Position numbers and translations under genes: made by a program
The notes under the pieces: generated by a model
What the model saw: the letters and a program-made list of their open reading frames with translations, nothing else
The model's database searches: none
What the model was told of the DNA's origin: nothing
Part shown: one piece after another, positions 32,705 to 44,459 of the stretch
How positions within the stretch are numbered: position 1 is the first letter of the stretch
How the letters are laid out: each line of letters begins with the position of its first letter
Source: Breviolum minutum Mf 1.05b.01
Lineage: Eukaryota; Sar; Dinophyceae; Suessiales; Symbiodiniaceae
Reading direction: 5' to 3'
DNA length: 64,000 nt
NCBI GenBank assembly: GCA_000507305.1
Contig: DF239852.1
Coordinates: 110,035 to 174,034 of the forward strand

Positions 32705-33061
32705 AATGGGTTCGGCTTTAGAAGGCTCAGGACCGTATTTTTTCGGTAAAATATGTTGGTAAAAAGTCTATATCCAAGTCTCTGATGCTTCAACTGTCTA
32801 TAAAACCTTTGAAAACCATTCCAGAATTCTAGCCCCCATTGACCACCATTTGCTGCAGGATGCTGTTGCGCCTCCTTCGGCAAAAGACACTAGGCAGGCT
32901 GGAGGCAGGCTGGACTCCTGCAAGGCAATCTGGGATTGAAACAAAATCCCTGCTCAAGCATCCAAGTAGACTTGATGGTAGAGGTGAATCAAAATGAAAG
33001 TCTCCATCTTGAATATGATCATTTTGCTTTGGGTTTCTTGTACTTTCATCTGCCCTGCGTC

Positions 33062-33297
33062 AGAAAAAGCCGCTGAACCGGGCATTGTCCTTCATGCACA
33101 TGGATGAAGTGTTGGATGAAGATGAAGAGGACGATGGTGAGGGAAAGGGCCCAGCATGCAAGAAATCACGTTTGGCCGATGAAATTGGATCTGAACTCGA
33201 CACTGCTCTGAGAATGGTACCACAACAGACAGTAACCTGCAACCAATTGGTTCTTGTTTTTTATTTGAAATATATGTTTGTTTTTTTTTCAAGATGA
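33062..33297 (+). CDS. Small acidic exon with basic patch
   Basis: QKKPLNRALSFMHMDEVLDE, then DEEDDGEGKGPACKKSRLAD and LDTALRMVPQQTVTCNQLV, fit an internal exon joining the acidic protein upstream to later plus-strand exons. PACKKSR could be a short nuclear signal. Function unknown. Confidence 0.4.
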
Positions 33298-33753
33298 TTT
33301 TTTCATCGTCAAGGCCCAAGGCCTTTTCCGCCCCCAAAAAATTGATTCTACAATAACAGGTATTTGTGGTTGATAATCCCAAATGATGTTTCCCTCCGTC
33401 CATCTAAGGCTAAAGCAATGGCAATGGTCAAGGCTCAAGATGAAGGATGCAAGACAGGGGTGGCACACGCATGGTTCCCACCAGTGGCGAACGTGAAACT
33501 TCATTCCATGGTATTGATCTTGTGACGTTGGGGATCCCTCATGAAGCCCTGCCTATCTAAGGATATGATTACAAGGGTTGCAAAGGGTATACGGTCCATA
33601 GCGCTGGTGGCGCAGACCCCTGGACTTTATTTAGTGGCAAAGGGTTCCCATTCCTATGTTTGGTGAATTTGTTCCTGATACAGTTGCCTTATACGTTGAT
33701 TCTAATGAAGGTATTTGAAATATGGTGCCCGAAGCATATTCAATTCTCCTGTT

Positions 33754-33815
33754 GATGAAATCCATGAGAGGTTTTGCAAACACTATATAAACGATGAAAT
33801 CCATGAGAGGTTTTG
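33754..33815. repeat. 23-bp direct repeat, two units
   Basis: A 23-base sequence beginning GATGAAATCCATGAGAGG occurs at 33754-33776 and again at 33793-33815. The second copy falls at the start of a plus-strand open segment. Confidence 0.85.
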
Positions 33816-34039
33816 AAAATTTAACATCTGATACCCAAAGCTTTGCTCAGTCACCCACACTCTCCTCCAAGGCAATCGAAGTGCTCTTCCTTACTCAAGC
33901 CTACGTGGTGAAGCGGATTGCTGGAGATGGCAGCAACACTGATGGCAAGCACAAGCTGGGTCAAATTACTTGGTCGAAATTTGGAGGGCCCGGTAACAGT
34001 TGGGAGTTGGCTAAATCCATGGCCAATTTTAATGCTTGA
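33794..34039 (+). CDS. Exon-like segment, unidentified
   Basis: The core (SSKAIEVLFLTQAYVVKRIA, then KHKLGQITWSKFGGPGNSWE and LAKSMANFNA) is convincing protein sequence. The ATG lies in the 23-bp repeat and may not be the real start. It belongs to plus block 2. No family is recognised. Confidence 0.45.
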   Translation: MKSMRGFENLTSDTQSFAQSPTLSSKAIEVLFLTQAYVVKRIAGDGSNTDGKHKLGQITWSKFGGPGNSWELAKSMANFNA

Positions 34040-34168
34040 TTTGATGCCCCAAGTGAAACCCATAGGCTGCCACATGAGCTGCAGGGGTCGCAAATGTGTG
34101 GCATGATATATTTGATCCAGGCTTCATTGGGTAGCCTGGCCTTAGTAGCTTTGTTTCCATTTTGGGAA

Positions 34169-34199
<31 letters not shown>

Positions 34200-35045
34200 G
34201 GATCTGCAAGACTTTAAGAGGGGTTGAGCCTACACTTGCCTAGCGTGGATGAATCTGCTCAAGAATTCTGGAGCTGGGCATGTGTAAAGCACCACATCGG
34301 AGCATAAAGACAAAAAGGCGGATGGCCTTGTGTAAAGCACCTTCTTTCAACTATTTTCGCCTGTGCATTGGCAGAGTCTGGTGATACACTATTAAGTAGT
34401 AGTATGATGTATGTAATATACGGTGGTCGGTGAACCCCATATCAGAAATGCAATATCCTTAAGGAATTACATGGATGGTGAACCTCCTCCTTGAACTTTC
34501 CTTGGCTAGATCAGAAAAGACATCAACACAGTATCAAGTATACACGGTGGATGGTAATCCTCATCCTTGAACTTATCATTGCCACTCTGATCACGGACCA
34601 GTATCGAGTAAACTTCAATGATCTCTTATTCTTAACCTTACCGGGTTGCTATGCCAGGTGCTTGGCATCACAGAAAAATCCACAAGCTGAGGGAGGCCAG
34701 GGGTTGGTCAATTCAAAAATGTTCCGGTACTGGCATAGAGGAGGCATAACAAGAAAAGAATAAAATAGAACCATTGAAAACTGTTTGGCCTTAACTCATT
34801 GACACAACATCTTGCAAAATGAACATCCTCTTCGCTCTGGTACGTGTTTGCTTGTACCCTTGCTCTCTTGCAGGCTGATTTGGAGCTTCCTGGTGTACGC
34901 GGGGTCTCAACAGGCCCTTTCGGTGCGGAGGGTGCAAGGTTTGAAAGGAATGGAACAATTGAAGTGATGACGTACCATTGCATTTCCTGATTCCTTCATG
35001 TCTGGAGGTCTCTAAATTTTTTAGATCAGCGCACTGTTTTGTGGG
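34040..35045. other. No supported gene
   Basis: An AT microsatellite (about 34169-34185) and scattered short frames only. Probably intergenic between two plus-strand genes. Confidence 0.4.
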
Positions 35046-35073
35046 TCTCTAAGCATTTTAGGTGAAGTGAATC

Positions 35074-35861
35074 ATGGGAAAAAAGGTTAGCAATGATGCG
35101 TTGGATAAACGCGCGCGTAAGGTGGTGAAGGCAACGAAAGAGTTGCCCTTCAGTCGATCTAGGAGACCTCGTACCGCCCAACAAATCCAGCAGTCATGGG
35201 TGCTAAATGGTCTGCGGCATTTGAAAGCACCCAGTGTCCCTAGCCTCCTTTATTTACTTAAACAAGATTGGGAATACGGTTTTTGTATGGTTCTCTGTCG
35301 AAGCTGTTTTCACATGTTGAATCAACGCACTCCATCCACAAAATCATTTGGGTATTCTCATCCTCTTTTTTGGGGACTGAAACCTTTCAAAAACCACATT
35401 TTCTCAGCCTAACTCCCGACCCAGATTTGGTCGAGCTCTTGCCAAATGTCGGAGCTTTCACCAAGACCGAAACCGCAAGCATGCCATTGCTTTCCTCCGG
35501 ATGGCAAAGAAAGCGAGTGGTGGTTTTGACAACCGGAAACGTGTTAATAACATGTGGATCCGGTGTGCAAATTTGGAACCTGCGATCCAGTATTTATCCC
35601 AGAGGTAAAAACACCAAGGGGTTAGATGATGACTTTAATTGGCAAGCAGATATGTGCTACTTGGTACAATCTGAGCCTTTGGGTGTCAGTGCAAAAGAAT
35701 CTGGGCGATGTTGTTTTTGGACTGAATGTTTTACAGGATGTTTGCGATTAATGTTTTGTTATACCGCAGACTATCAAAATCCCACTCCCTATCCAATCCA
35801 ATTCTTTTCCCGTGGCCCATCCAAAGAAGTTTGTTCCCACAGCTTATCTAAACTCTCATAG
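35074..35861 (+). CDS. Candidate N-terminal exons of a new plus-strand gene
   Basis: The first frame starts MGKKVSNDALDKRARKVVKA and continues FSRSRRPRTAQQIQQSWVLN, a basic helical N-terminus like that of a nuclear protein. After about 35240 a second frame (35268-35861) is open, with PDPDLVELLPNVGAFTKTET and LTTGNVLITCGSGVQIWNLR. The two may be joined by splicing or only the first may be coding. The gene would lead into the Lys/Glu/Ala repeat region downstream. Confidence 0.4.
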
Positions 35862-36312
35862 CCCATTGTTTTTCAAAAGGATGGAATACCTTCCTTCCAA
35901 ATTTGTCCCCAAAGGAATTCAAAAGCCCCATTCTTTTTACAGGTATCTTTCCATAGCCCATGGATTTCCAAAGGATTTCAAAAGCCCACGGCAGGGAAGC
36001 ACGCCTCGCTTGAATCTCCAGGAGAAATTGGAAGCTTTCCTGGCTGGTTTGGATTGGGGTGGTTTTTTAAAAAAACCTGTCGGGGGGATGATGCGTGGCG
36101 CCGAGAAAATGATGCGTGGTGTCGAGAAATGACGCGCGATGTAGTTGGAGTGAAAAATTTTTTAAAAAAAAACCATTTGAAAGGAATAGTACCCTCAGTA
36201 CACAAAGCTTGAACTCACATCACCACTCCGAAAGCCATTTGGGTAGGTTTTGTAGGATCGTAGGTTCCTTTAACAAGCACTAGCTTCAAGTCCGGCGGTT
36301 GGGTGCTGAGCC

Positions 36313-38201
36313 ATGAAATCCAAACGTGTTCGGGTCAGAGGTAAGTCCTCTGAAATGTCTAGTACGGTTCCTAGGAAATCTGCACTTGCCGCACCAAGTG
36401 ACCCATCGAAGAAAAGAAATCTCCCACATGTGTCTTTTGAAGTTGAAAAGAAAAAAGGAAGCAGCTTGAAGAGGAGGCTACTAAGGAGAAAGCAGAGAAG
36501 GAAGCGAAGAAGAAACCTGAGGAGAAGAAGGCTAAGGATGCTGAGAAGGCGTCAAAGGCAGAGAAGGAAGCGAAGAAGAAAGCCGAGGAAGAGAAGAAGG
36601 CTAAGGATGCTGAGAAGGCTTCNCAAAGGCAGAGAAGGAAGCAAGAATAAAGCTGAGGAGAAGAAAGGCTAAGGATGCTGAGAAGGCATCAGAGGCAGAG
36701 AAGGAATCGAAGAAGAAAGCCGAGGAAGAGAAGAAGGCTAAGGATTCTGAGAATGCATCAAAGGCAGAGAAGAAATTGAAGAAGAAAGCTGAGGAGAAGA
36801 AGGCTAAGGATGCTGAGAAGGCATCAAAAGCAAAGAAGGAATCGAAGAAGAAAGCCGAGGAGGAGAAGAGGATAAAAATGCTGAGAAGGCATCAAAGGCA
36901 GAGAAGGAAGCAAAGAAGAAAGCTAGGAGGAGAAGAAGGCTAAGGATGCTGAGAAGGCATCAAAGGCAGAGAAGGAAGCAAAGAATAAGGCTGAGGAGAA
37001 AAAGGCTAAGGATGCTGAGAAGGCATCAAAGGCAGAGAAGGGATCGAAGAAGAAAGCCGAGGAAGAGAAGAAGGCTAAGGATGCTGTAAATGCATCAAAG
37101 GCAGAGAAGGAATTGAAGAAGAGAGCCCAAGAGAAGAAGGCTAAGGATGCTGAGAAGGCATCAGAGGAAGAGAAGGAATCGAAGAAGAAAGCCGAGGAGG
37201 AGAAGAAGGCTAAGGATGCTGAAAATGCATCAAAGGCAGAGAAGGAATTGAAGAAGAAAGCTGAGGAGGAGAAGGCATCAAAGGCAGAGAAGGAAGCAAA
37301 GAAGAAAGCTAGGAGGAGAAGAAGGCTAAGGATGCTGAGAAGGCATCAAAGGCAAAGAAGGAAGCGAAGAGGAAAGCTGAGGAGAAGAAGGCGAAAGATG
37401 CTGAGAAAGGAAGCAAAGAATAAGGCTGAGGAAAAGAAGGCTAAAGATGCTGAGATAGCAGAGGAGGAACCAGAGAAGGAAGCAAAGAAGAAAGCTGAGG
37501 AGAAGAAGAGGAAGGGGGGTGCTGAAGTAGAACATGGGGCGAAGAAAACAAAGAAGGATCCACCAGTGGTTTACGTGCCTGTTCAAGCTCCTAAGATTCA
37601 GCACCTGTTCCAAACTCCACAGAAAAGCACACAACAAAAGGCTGAGGAGAAAATGGCAGATCTAACAAAGCTTCTGGAGGAGTTCACTGAAGACTCTTTT
37701 GGATCGGACCTTGACGATGATGAGCTACACCTGATCAATGACATGAATGTTGAGGAGGAGAATGAGAAGTCAGCAGAAGAAGATGAAAGCAGTGATGAAG
37801 ATCAGGAAGCAGAAGACGAGACCGGAAGCCAGAAAAAAGATCAGGAAGATGAGAACAGCCAAGAAGCCATTGAAAGCAAAGATGAGGAGGCTAGTGAAGT
37901 AAGCGAGGAGGATGACAAGGAAAGTGAGAAGCATGACAAGGAAAATGAGGATGACAAGGAAAGTCAGAAGGATGACAAGGAAAGCAACGATGATAACGAA
38001 AGCGATGATGATAACGAAAGCAAGGATGACAATGAAAGTGAGGAGGGAGAGGAAGAGGCTAAGGAAAGTAAAGGCAAAGAAACTGAGCCACCTCAACCTG
38101 AACACCATGCCTTGGTTCCTGTTGCTGAAGCTGCTGCTCATCATGCTGTGGCCCTCAGAAAAACCAGTATCTTGATCCCATTGGTGCATTTAGCAATTTG
38201 A
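36313..38201 (+). CDS. Lys/Glu/Ala repeat protein with acidic tail
   Basis: An N-terminal part (MKSKRVRVRGKSSEMSSTVP, then KSALAAPSDPSKKRNLPHVS) is followed by about fourteen copies of a 22-residue repeat (AEEKKAKDAEKASKAEKEAK) encoded by ~66-bp units at about 36470-37450. After it come VVYVPVQAPKIQHLFQTPQK and TKLLEEFTEDSFGSDLDDDE, then an Asp/Glu/Lys tail and LVPVAEAAAHHAVAL. The repeat is a long single alpha-helix or coiled coil. The repeat frame changes several times and an N occurs at 36623, so errors or real indels interrupt it. The role is unknown; such composition suits a chromatin or scaffold protein. Confidence 0.5.
36470..37450. repeat. ~66-bp tandem repeat array, about fourteen units
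   Basis: The core GCTAAGGATGCTGAGAAGGC recurs roughly every 66-70 bases. Unit lengths vary by non-multiples of three, and base 36623 is ambiguous. Assembly collapse or slippage is likely. Confidence 0.9.
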
Positions 38202-38429
38202 TTAAATTTTCCAATCAATGTTAAAGTGGGATCATGTTGATTTGCAATTTGATGTGACATGTTAAGGTGGGTTACCATAGCCAACCCTGATGTTTGACCT
38301 GACCTGTTTAGAGCGGAGACTTGCTATTCAAATATCTGATTTGCTACGTGTTTTTTTTGGGGGCCGTGATTTGCTACTTTGTTCTTTGGGGAATTACCTT
38401 CAAGTAAGGAAGCACTCACAAAAACGAGT

Positions 38430-38731
38430 GTGACAAGTTCATGCGTGCATGTGCCAACCGGTCCAAGTTCCCAGCCAGCCTGGCAGACCACTTTGCCAGT
38501 GCTCGCACCGACCTTTTCAACATGTGGTTGGAAGCGGATATGGATTGGGAAAAGACCAAAGTACTGTCACAGGATCGCAACAAGAGCTCCAAGGGGTGGT
38601 CTGCCATACAGGGCAAAGCCTTGAAGGAAAAATATAGCCCTGAAAAGTTTGAGATGTTGGTCAACAAACGGCGATCCCAGGGATTGTTCTATGAAGACGA
38701 TGATTTTCCTGGGGACCTAGATGAAGCTTAG
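38430..38731 (+). CDS. Exon of the plus-strand element gene
   Basis: CDKFMRACANRSKFPASLAD, then HFASARTDLFNMWLEADMDW and NKSSKGWSAIQGKALKEKYS, followed by KFEMLVNKRRSQGLFYEDDD, make a convincing exon ending in an acidic stretch. I recall similar segments in dinoflagellate multicopy proteins. It probably belongs to the gene whose later exons are at 40.3-43.1 kb. No activity is assigned. Confidence 0.55.
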
Positions 38732-38877
38732 GCTTGATTCAGATCTACTTTAGTTTCCAAAACTCAAATGTTCCCCCAGATTTTGTTTCACACATTGAAC
38801 ATCTTTCCTGAATCTGCTAAATGACTTTGTTGGCCGTTCGCTGCGGCCACATGCTTTCCTAGGAAACATGGTTCTTC

Positions 38878-39186
38878 ATGAAGATCGGCCAAAAGTTTGA
38901 CAGGATTGATGAGACCAAAGAATCTTCAACTTTAAAGTCAGAAAAGCAATGCGATAGAGCGCTACTTGATGTTCTCACTTCAGACGACAACGGCATGTTC
39001 AAGGCAGGCCTGCTTCCGCAGGTGGCATGCAGCACAGCTTCAGGCACAAAAGCTGTCCTGGACATTGTCGGACAGGCTATCGGTTGGGAAATCTTGGGCT
39101 CTGAAACAAACCTGGGTTTTGGATGGTGTTGGCCAACCCTTGCAACGAATTTATTTTGGTCTTTGAAAAAGACTTTGGGTTTTTAA
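38878..39186 (+). CDS. Exon of the plus-strand element gene
   Basis: The segment (MKIGQKFDRIDETKESSTLK, then LDVLTSDDNGMFKAGLLPQV and VLDIVGQAIGWEI) is protein-like to about 39100, after which it probably enters an intron. It continues the series of plus-strand exons. Confidence 0.45.
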   Translation: MKIGQKFDRIDETKESSTLKSEKQCDRALLDVLTSDDNGMFKAGLLPQVACSTASGTKAVLDIVGQAIGWEILGSETNLGFGWCWPTLATNLFWSLKKTLGF

Positions 39187-39305
39187 TGTAGTCTTGGTGT
39201 TTCCAAAGGCTTTTGAATTATTTCTGAATATCCCCTCACAAAATTCTCTTACTTGCCTCTGCCAGGTAGCTATGCCGAAAAGGACACCAAAGCCAAGGAA
39301 AGGAG

Positions 39306-39810
39306 ATGAAGAGCTTGATGCTTTTGAAGGATAGGGCCCAGGAGATTCTCAACACCGCAACTCTTGCAAGAAAGCAATCCATAAACCTGTCTACGATTCC
39401 CTTTGCTGTGGAGCTCAGCGAGCAGCTTTTAGTGTTTGCGGAAGGGATGGAGAAGCTCTTCAAAACTATTTCCACTGCCCTTCAGAAAGGGGCAAATGAT
39501 GAGGTATGTGAAGATTTCTTGAAGAAGCTTATGGAAAAGGATGAATTCTGGACCAAAGCCAAGGCAGGCATTCTTGTCATTGTTAGCTTTAAACAGGACA
39601 TGAATTAGTAATCCACCCATATCAGGAATCTTGAAGTCATTGAAGTCTTACTTCCGCCGTTTCAGCCCTTTTCCCCGAACTCAACATCCTCGTTAAGAGA
39701 GTCTCCTTCTGCAGGCAGCTGCAGCTGCTTTCTTGAAGCCGCCTGGAAAGAAATCAACCAAGAAGGGAAAGGGCAAGACTGATGCGGAATCCAATACTGC
39801 TGGAAAGTAG
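39306..39810 (+). CDS. Exons of the plus-strand element gene
   Basis: The first exon has DRAQEILNTATLARKQSINL, IPFAVELSEQLLVFAEGMEK and FLKKLMEKDEFWTKAKAGIL. A second short one at about 39715-39810 reads AAAFLKPPGKKSTKKGKGKT and ends in a stop. The latter may close one gene, so the exons from 40.3 kb onward could belong to the next. Confidence 0.45.
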
Positions 39811-40346
39811 CTTTCTAAACCGCCAGCGAATAGCGCAGGAAATCTGGGAAAGCAAGTGTTGCTATCACTTGCATTTGGGGATGCTACCCTTAGAGCAGCG
39901 CAAACCATTGTCCCATATCGGTTCCATATTTTGAACAAATCTGTTAAACCTGTTAGTTCTCAATATGAAATAAACATCGAATGTGAAAATGATATTTTGG
40001 ATGATTTGGTGGTTTGCTTTTAAGCGTTGGGAGGCAAGTCTTTTGATTCCAGTTATCAACGCTGCATTCTTGCACATGGAAAGAAGTTAAAAGAAGCTTG
40101 GGGTACTTGAGTTGGAGGTAATCAGGAGAAACGCCAACCCTTCTTTTAATCCTACTTCTATGTCTGTAGCAGACTTGAAGCGAACAATCTGCCTCTTTCT
40201 CGCGCCTGGTCAAACTTTTACTTGAAGACGCAGGCCAGGAACCTGCAAGGTGATAGTCATTTGTCGGGCTTCAAAACAAACATGTTTCCAACGCAGGGAA
40301 GTTTTCGTGATGGGCCTTTCATCCATTTTTCCTTACACACTATTTT

Positions 40347-43130
40347 TTGAGCCATGGTTTCAACCACATCAAAAACTTATTGACCCCCACTGGCTTCACA
40401 AGCCTTGGCAGGCAAAGAGAAAGGATTGATACCTATGGTGACTCACAAACGCTCAACAGGCTCACTGGTTTGATTGGAACATGTGGCTTATCCATAAATG
40501 CAGCAGTGGATATTGCATCTTCTGTTGTGGCAGATCATGAGGTGCCCCACGCTGCTATCAAAGCATTCAGTTCACTGGGAACCTCAGGAGAACATCCACA
40601 AAACGCAGAGAGGGATCTGTTCAGATGGTTAAGAAATGTTTTTGGGTTACGGCTGCAACCTTATGTCATTACCCTGAATCTCCAAGTCCCTTGCGTTTAG
40701 ATTTATATCTGCTTTTTTCATCTTCAAGATTTTCTGCAAGTGGTTGACTCATTCAACACTTCATACCTTTTATAGTGACAAGAACAAGAAAAGGTCTACA
40801 ATTGCACCCACCGTTTTTTAATTTCTTTGATGAAGATTGGGTTGCTATTCTAAACATTCCTCTTGGTACTTCCGAGGTAGAGTCAAAAAAACAAGGCCAA
40901 CACCAGTTCGAACTTTGCTGCCGCATGAAGTGTTGGATGCTTTGGCAAGTACAGCTGCACCAATAATTTTTGATTCAACCATGTTGGGCAACTACAGTGA
41001 GGAAGCTCGTGGGTCTTTTTGGCCCCACATCAAAAGTTGAGACCCCTGGCGTGATCATCCAATATTTCAGCAGGATGGAATTTGCTTCAGTAAACTTATC
41101 CCGGTGACTTTGCATGCTATGGTGCAGTGATGAAACGAGAGGATGAAGCATTTGTGTATTCTTGGTCCTCAGCTTTCTCCCATTTTGGATCTTTGAAAGA
41201 GATTTTGATGGTCAAGTTCCCCATTGCTATCATACCAGAACGTCATATGAGATCTAAAAAAGCGTCTCGTTTTTGAATTGGGCTTTTGTTTTTCTATTTT
41301 GATTCCAAAAGGGGAACAAATTGATGTACTGTGGGAAAGTGATTACTGCAATAACCCTCCCCCTTTATATTATATTTCGCACAGCTCGCTGCAGGTCCAG
41401 GATGAAGTGAACCGAACAATTGCGAGCCTTGTTGCGTGGCTCTTGGAGATTGCATCATCGGGCATTGCTCCTGACAAGGGATTTGCTGGAGAAGAGTTTT
41501 CAAAGACTTTGTAAAGGTATGATTTGAAAGGTAAGCAGCTGGCAAATGGTTGGAAGCCCCTAGTCTGAAATGCGTTTTGGATCACCCGCTGTTTTCACTT
41601 TAGGTGGATGAGGCGTTTGGGATTATCATAACCCTTTGTTTTTTTGTGGATTACTTTGGGGGTGAAATGGCTCCTGTTATTCTTGTGGCGGTCAAACCAA
41701 AACTTTTCTGAGGGCATGTTGCTTCGCCGCAAAAGCAGATCTAAAAGCCAAAGGTTCATCAACAACTTCGCACGATTTTATGGCGCCAACCTGACGCTGT
41801 GCTTCATGTTGGCAACTATTTTTTTCTGGTCTCTCCCAAAAGATAAAATCCGTGATTTGTTTCTGAAACCATCAACCTCAAAAAAGGATCTGTGATACCT
41901 GCTTAGCGAGGGATGGAAAAGGAGCTCCTGATGCCATGAACTATCGCAATCTCGGCACAACTGCTGCATGGCCCCTGACCTGTATCACTCACCAAATGTA
42001 TTTGAATATGGATTCGAACTCCTTATTAGCATGGATTTCTGTACCTGGTTGGAAGCTAGAAACCGTATCTTGGGACCTTATGCACAACCTTCTTCTGGGA
42101 ACAGGTCGGGATTTGGTAGCATCATCGATCAGAGCAATGATTGATTGTGGTGTTTTCGGCGATGGTGAGTTGGACGATATCTTGGATATTATCCACTTTG
42201 AAATGCATAGAACTTGTGCTGAACATGGGTTTTGGGAAATGGGTTTAGTCGTTTTGATTTGATGCTTTGTTGATATTTTGGAAATAAAACTGTTGAAAAA
42301 GCGTGGTTCCCTTTCTGGGTTTCTCCAAAGTTGGGACTGCAATCTTTCAAGGTTCTATTTGCCCCGTAAGCCTGTTCTCAGCACATCTTGCATCGGCGGC
42401 CTCTCCGACTACGCTGAAATGTCGTCCCGCTACAAAGCAAGCCACATCAAGCGAATGATTTGGTGGATAGCTCGCAAAACACATGAAATATCTGAACAAC
42501 GACCTGATGAAACTTGAGTTGATCTATATAACGCAATTGTGTTGCTGATGTATCATTCCCATACTCAGTTAGTCCTTACGGGTTTCAATTTTTCCCCAAG
42601 TTGTCAGTTGTTTTCCAATATCTTTGTTCCGGAGGATGTGGTATTGCAAGTTCTTGCTTCATGTTGCTATGGAATCCAGCATATGATAGATATCATGGAT
42701 GGTAGCGGCATAATCTTGAGCTGTGAAGATGCAAGTGATGCTGCTGAAAGCATGAAGTTGCACCTGAAAACGTTTGAATGGCTGGCACTGTACTGGCATG
42801 ACCGACGAAAGATGCTATTCAAACTGCGGCCAAAATCTCACTATTTGTGGCACATGGCGAATGATTTGGCAACCTGGCGGTTGAACTTTGCTGTGTTTCA
42901 TACTTTTAGCGCGGAGGCAAAATTAAAGCCATTGCTCTGAAAACGCATGGCCGTACAATGACGCAACGAGTCTTCCAGCGGTATCTTCTCTTCATGGCAG
43001 TTTTTTGCACCAGAACAGGAATTGAGAAAAAAAACAGCCAAAAAAAGCAGTGTGGAACGAGCAGGTTTGGATAGTTGTTCCGGGGAGAGTGACAAAGACC
43101 ATTCAGGAATAGTTAACATCTACGAATGCA
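40347..43130 (+). pseudogene. Decayed dinoflagellate transposase-like gene (tnp2-like)
   Basis: Exon segments in order carry FGLRLQPYVITLNLQ (40.65 kb), RTLLPHEVLDALAS (40.9 kb), SFWPHIK (41.0 kb), CDTCLARDGKGAPDA (41.89 kb), VPGWKLETVSWDLMHNLLLG (42.05 kb), YKASHIKRMIWWIARK (42.45 kb), MLFKLRPKSHYLWHMAND (42.83 kb) and THGRTMTQRVFQRYLLFMAV (42.95 kb). The DLMH.LLLG and RPK.HYLWHM pair resembles the tnp2/CACTA-type transposase core and a family I recall as abundant in dinoflagellates. Three lesions are visible: TGA at 41038-41040, a frame change near 41118 and one near 42915. A single-base loss would explain each frame change. Sequencing error cannot be excluded for any of them. Confidence 0.6.
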
Positions 43131-43444
43131 CTAGAAACAAAAGGGTGCCATGGAAGTTAGTGAACAAAGCATCCCAAATGGGTGAACTGATACCAAGTCT
43201 TCACCCAAAAGGGGTGAACATTTACAAACGCCAATTATTTCATCGAATCGAAGTTGAAAGATATGTTGGTTTCTTATATCTTTTGACCACTACCCCGGAA
43301 TTACCCCCCAAAATACAAATGCACACAAACCTTTATCTGAACTTTGGGTATTTTGTACCTGGCATGCACAAACACAAATCGAAATCCCGAATAGGCAGTT
43401 CCCTAAAGTCCTTTTTCTGGTTTCTAAAGTACGATATATTATAG
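43022..43444 (+). CDS. Possible 3' exon after the transposase-like gene
   Basis: RKKTAKKSSVERAGLDSCSG begins a segment with ECTRNKRVPWKLVNKASQMG and YKRQLFHRIEVERYVGFLYL. The early part may continue the transposase-like gene in another frame. The later part is less protein-like. Boundary unknown. Confidence 0.35.
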   Translation: MRKKTAKKSSVERAGLDSCSGESDKDHSGIVNIYECTRNKRVPWKLVNKASQMGELIPSLHPKGVNIYKRQLFHRIEVERYVGFLYLLTTTPELPPKIQMHTNLYLNFGYFVPGMHKHKSKSRIGSSLKSFFWFLKYDIL

Positions 43445-43784
43445 ATTCTTGTTGTTCTATGTGCAAAAAGAAAAAATAGAAAGACACGAATACATCATAG
43501 ATACAATAGAGTCCAAAGACTTTACTTACCATAGGTATAAGACAGAGGTGAAAATAATGTATACCCGTGACGTGTTTGAGCTGCGCCAATTCTGTCGGCA
43601 CGAGTGACAAAGAATTGATATAAAAAGATGCTTTTTGCCATGGCTCAAAAGCTCTTCTATGGAGCATGACCTTCTTTCAGCAGAATGGTGTTGTAACAAG
43701 CACAGCTCCATGTCCAGGAACAGTGTATGCAACAAAGAGCCTGCATGCATGGGTATTGACTCTCAAACTTTAGTGTGTCATAGT

Positions 43785-44330
43785 GTCGTTGGCGGAAGAC
43801 GGTGTACATAGCATGGCGCCCTATTGAACCCTTTGAATATGAGCATGAACTTGTGTAAACCCGAGTTTACTTTGCTAAACTCTAAAAACCTTTAGCAACC
43901 CAGAAAAGGTAAATTTAAAAAAGAGTTGTAAAGCCACAGCGCCGTTTTCTGAAAACGGTGTTCATGGCACAGCGCCCTATTGAATAGACCCATGCCTTTT
44001 GTCATGGTCTTGGCTGGTCAGAATTCAGGAATTTAGGAGAATTCACGTCAAATTCATCCATATAAATTTGCCAATGTTGCTTTTGAAGAAAGAGCCATTG
44101 TGCCGTTTGCGGAAGACGGTGTGCATAAACAGATCATGAAAATTGTCTAAACTCGGGTTTACTTTTGGTCTCATGTAACTTGTTTTTTCTACATGCTGCA
44201 TTTGTCTACAGAGCCATGCGGCGCCGTTTCCGCAGAACCGTCTACAGCCTGAGAGCAAAGTTATATAGGCAAGATATATTTAACTTTTAACTAGCCGCGA
44301 TGCTCTTTCCGCAGCACGGTGTGCGTTGCA
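43785..44330. repeat. Five degenerate hairpin-like repeats
   Basis: Versions of GCCGTTTnCGnAnAACGGTGTnCAT occur at about 43790, 43938, 44098, 44222 and 44303. The second contains the palindrome CCGTTTTCTGAAAACGG. Copies 1 and 2 share GGCGCCCTATTGAA or a near variant downstream. The palindrome GTAAACCCGAGTTTAC is at 43856-43871 and half of it recurs near 44150. There is no coding signal. Confidence 0.65.
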
Positions 44331-44459
44331 TCCTGCCATGCTTTGTGCCTTCTGCCTTCTTTCTTGATTGGATGCAAACTTTCTGCATGTTTTCTTCTTA
44401 TATGCTATGCTATGCTTTGCAGTTCTTCATCTTCCCTGGCAACTTGATTGACAGCCATA

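Noticed and set aside
36470..37450. CRISPR-like or satellite array
   Set aside because: The units are contiguous, without unique spacers, and encode a charged helix.
37326..38189. Minus-strand Leu/Phe-rich frames suggesting membrane proteins
   Set aside because: They are antisense shadows of the Lys/Glu and Asp/Glu repeats and have no independent support.
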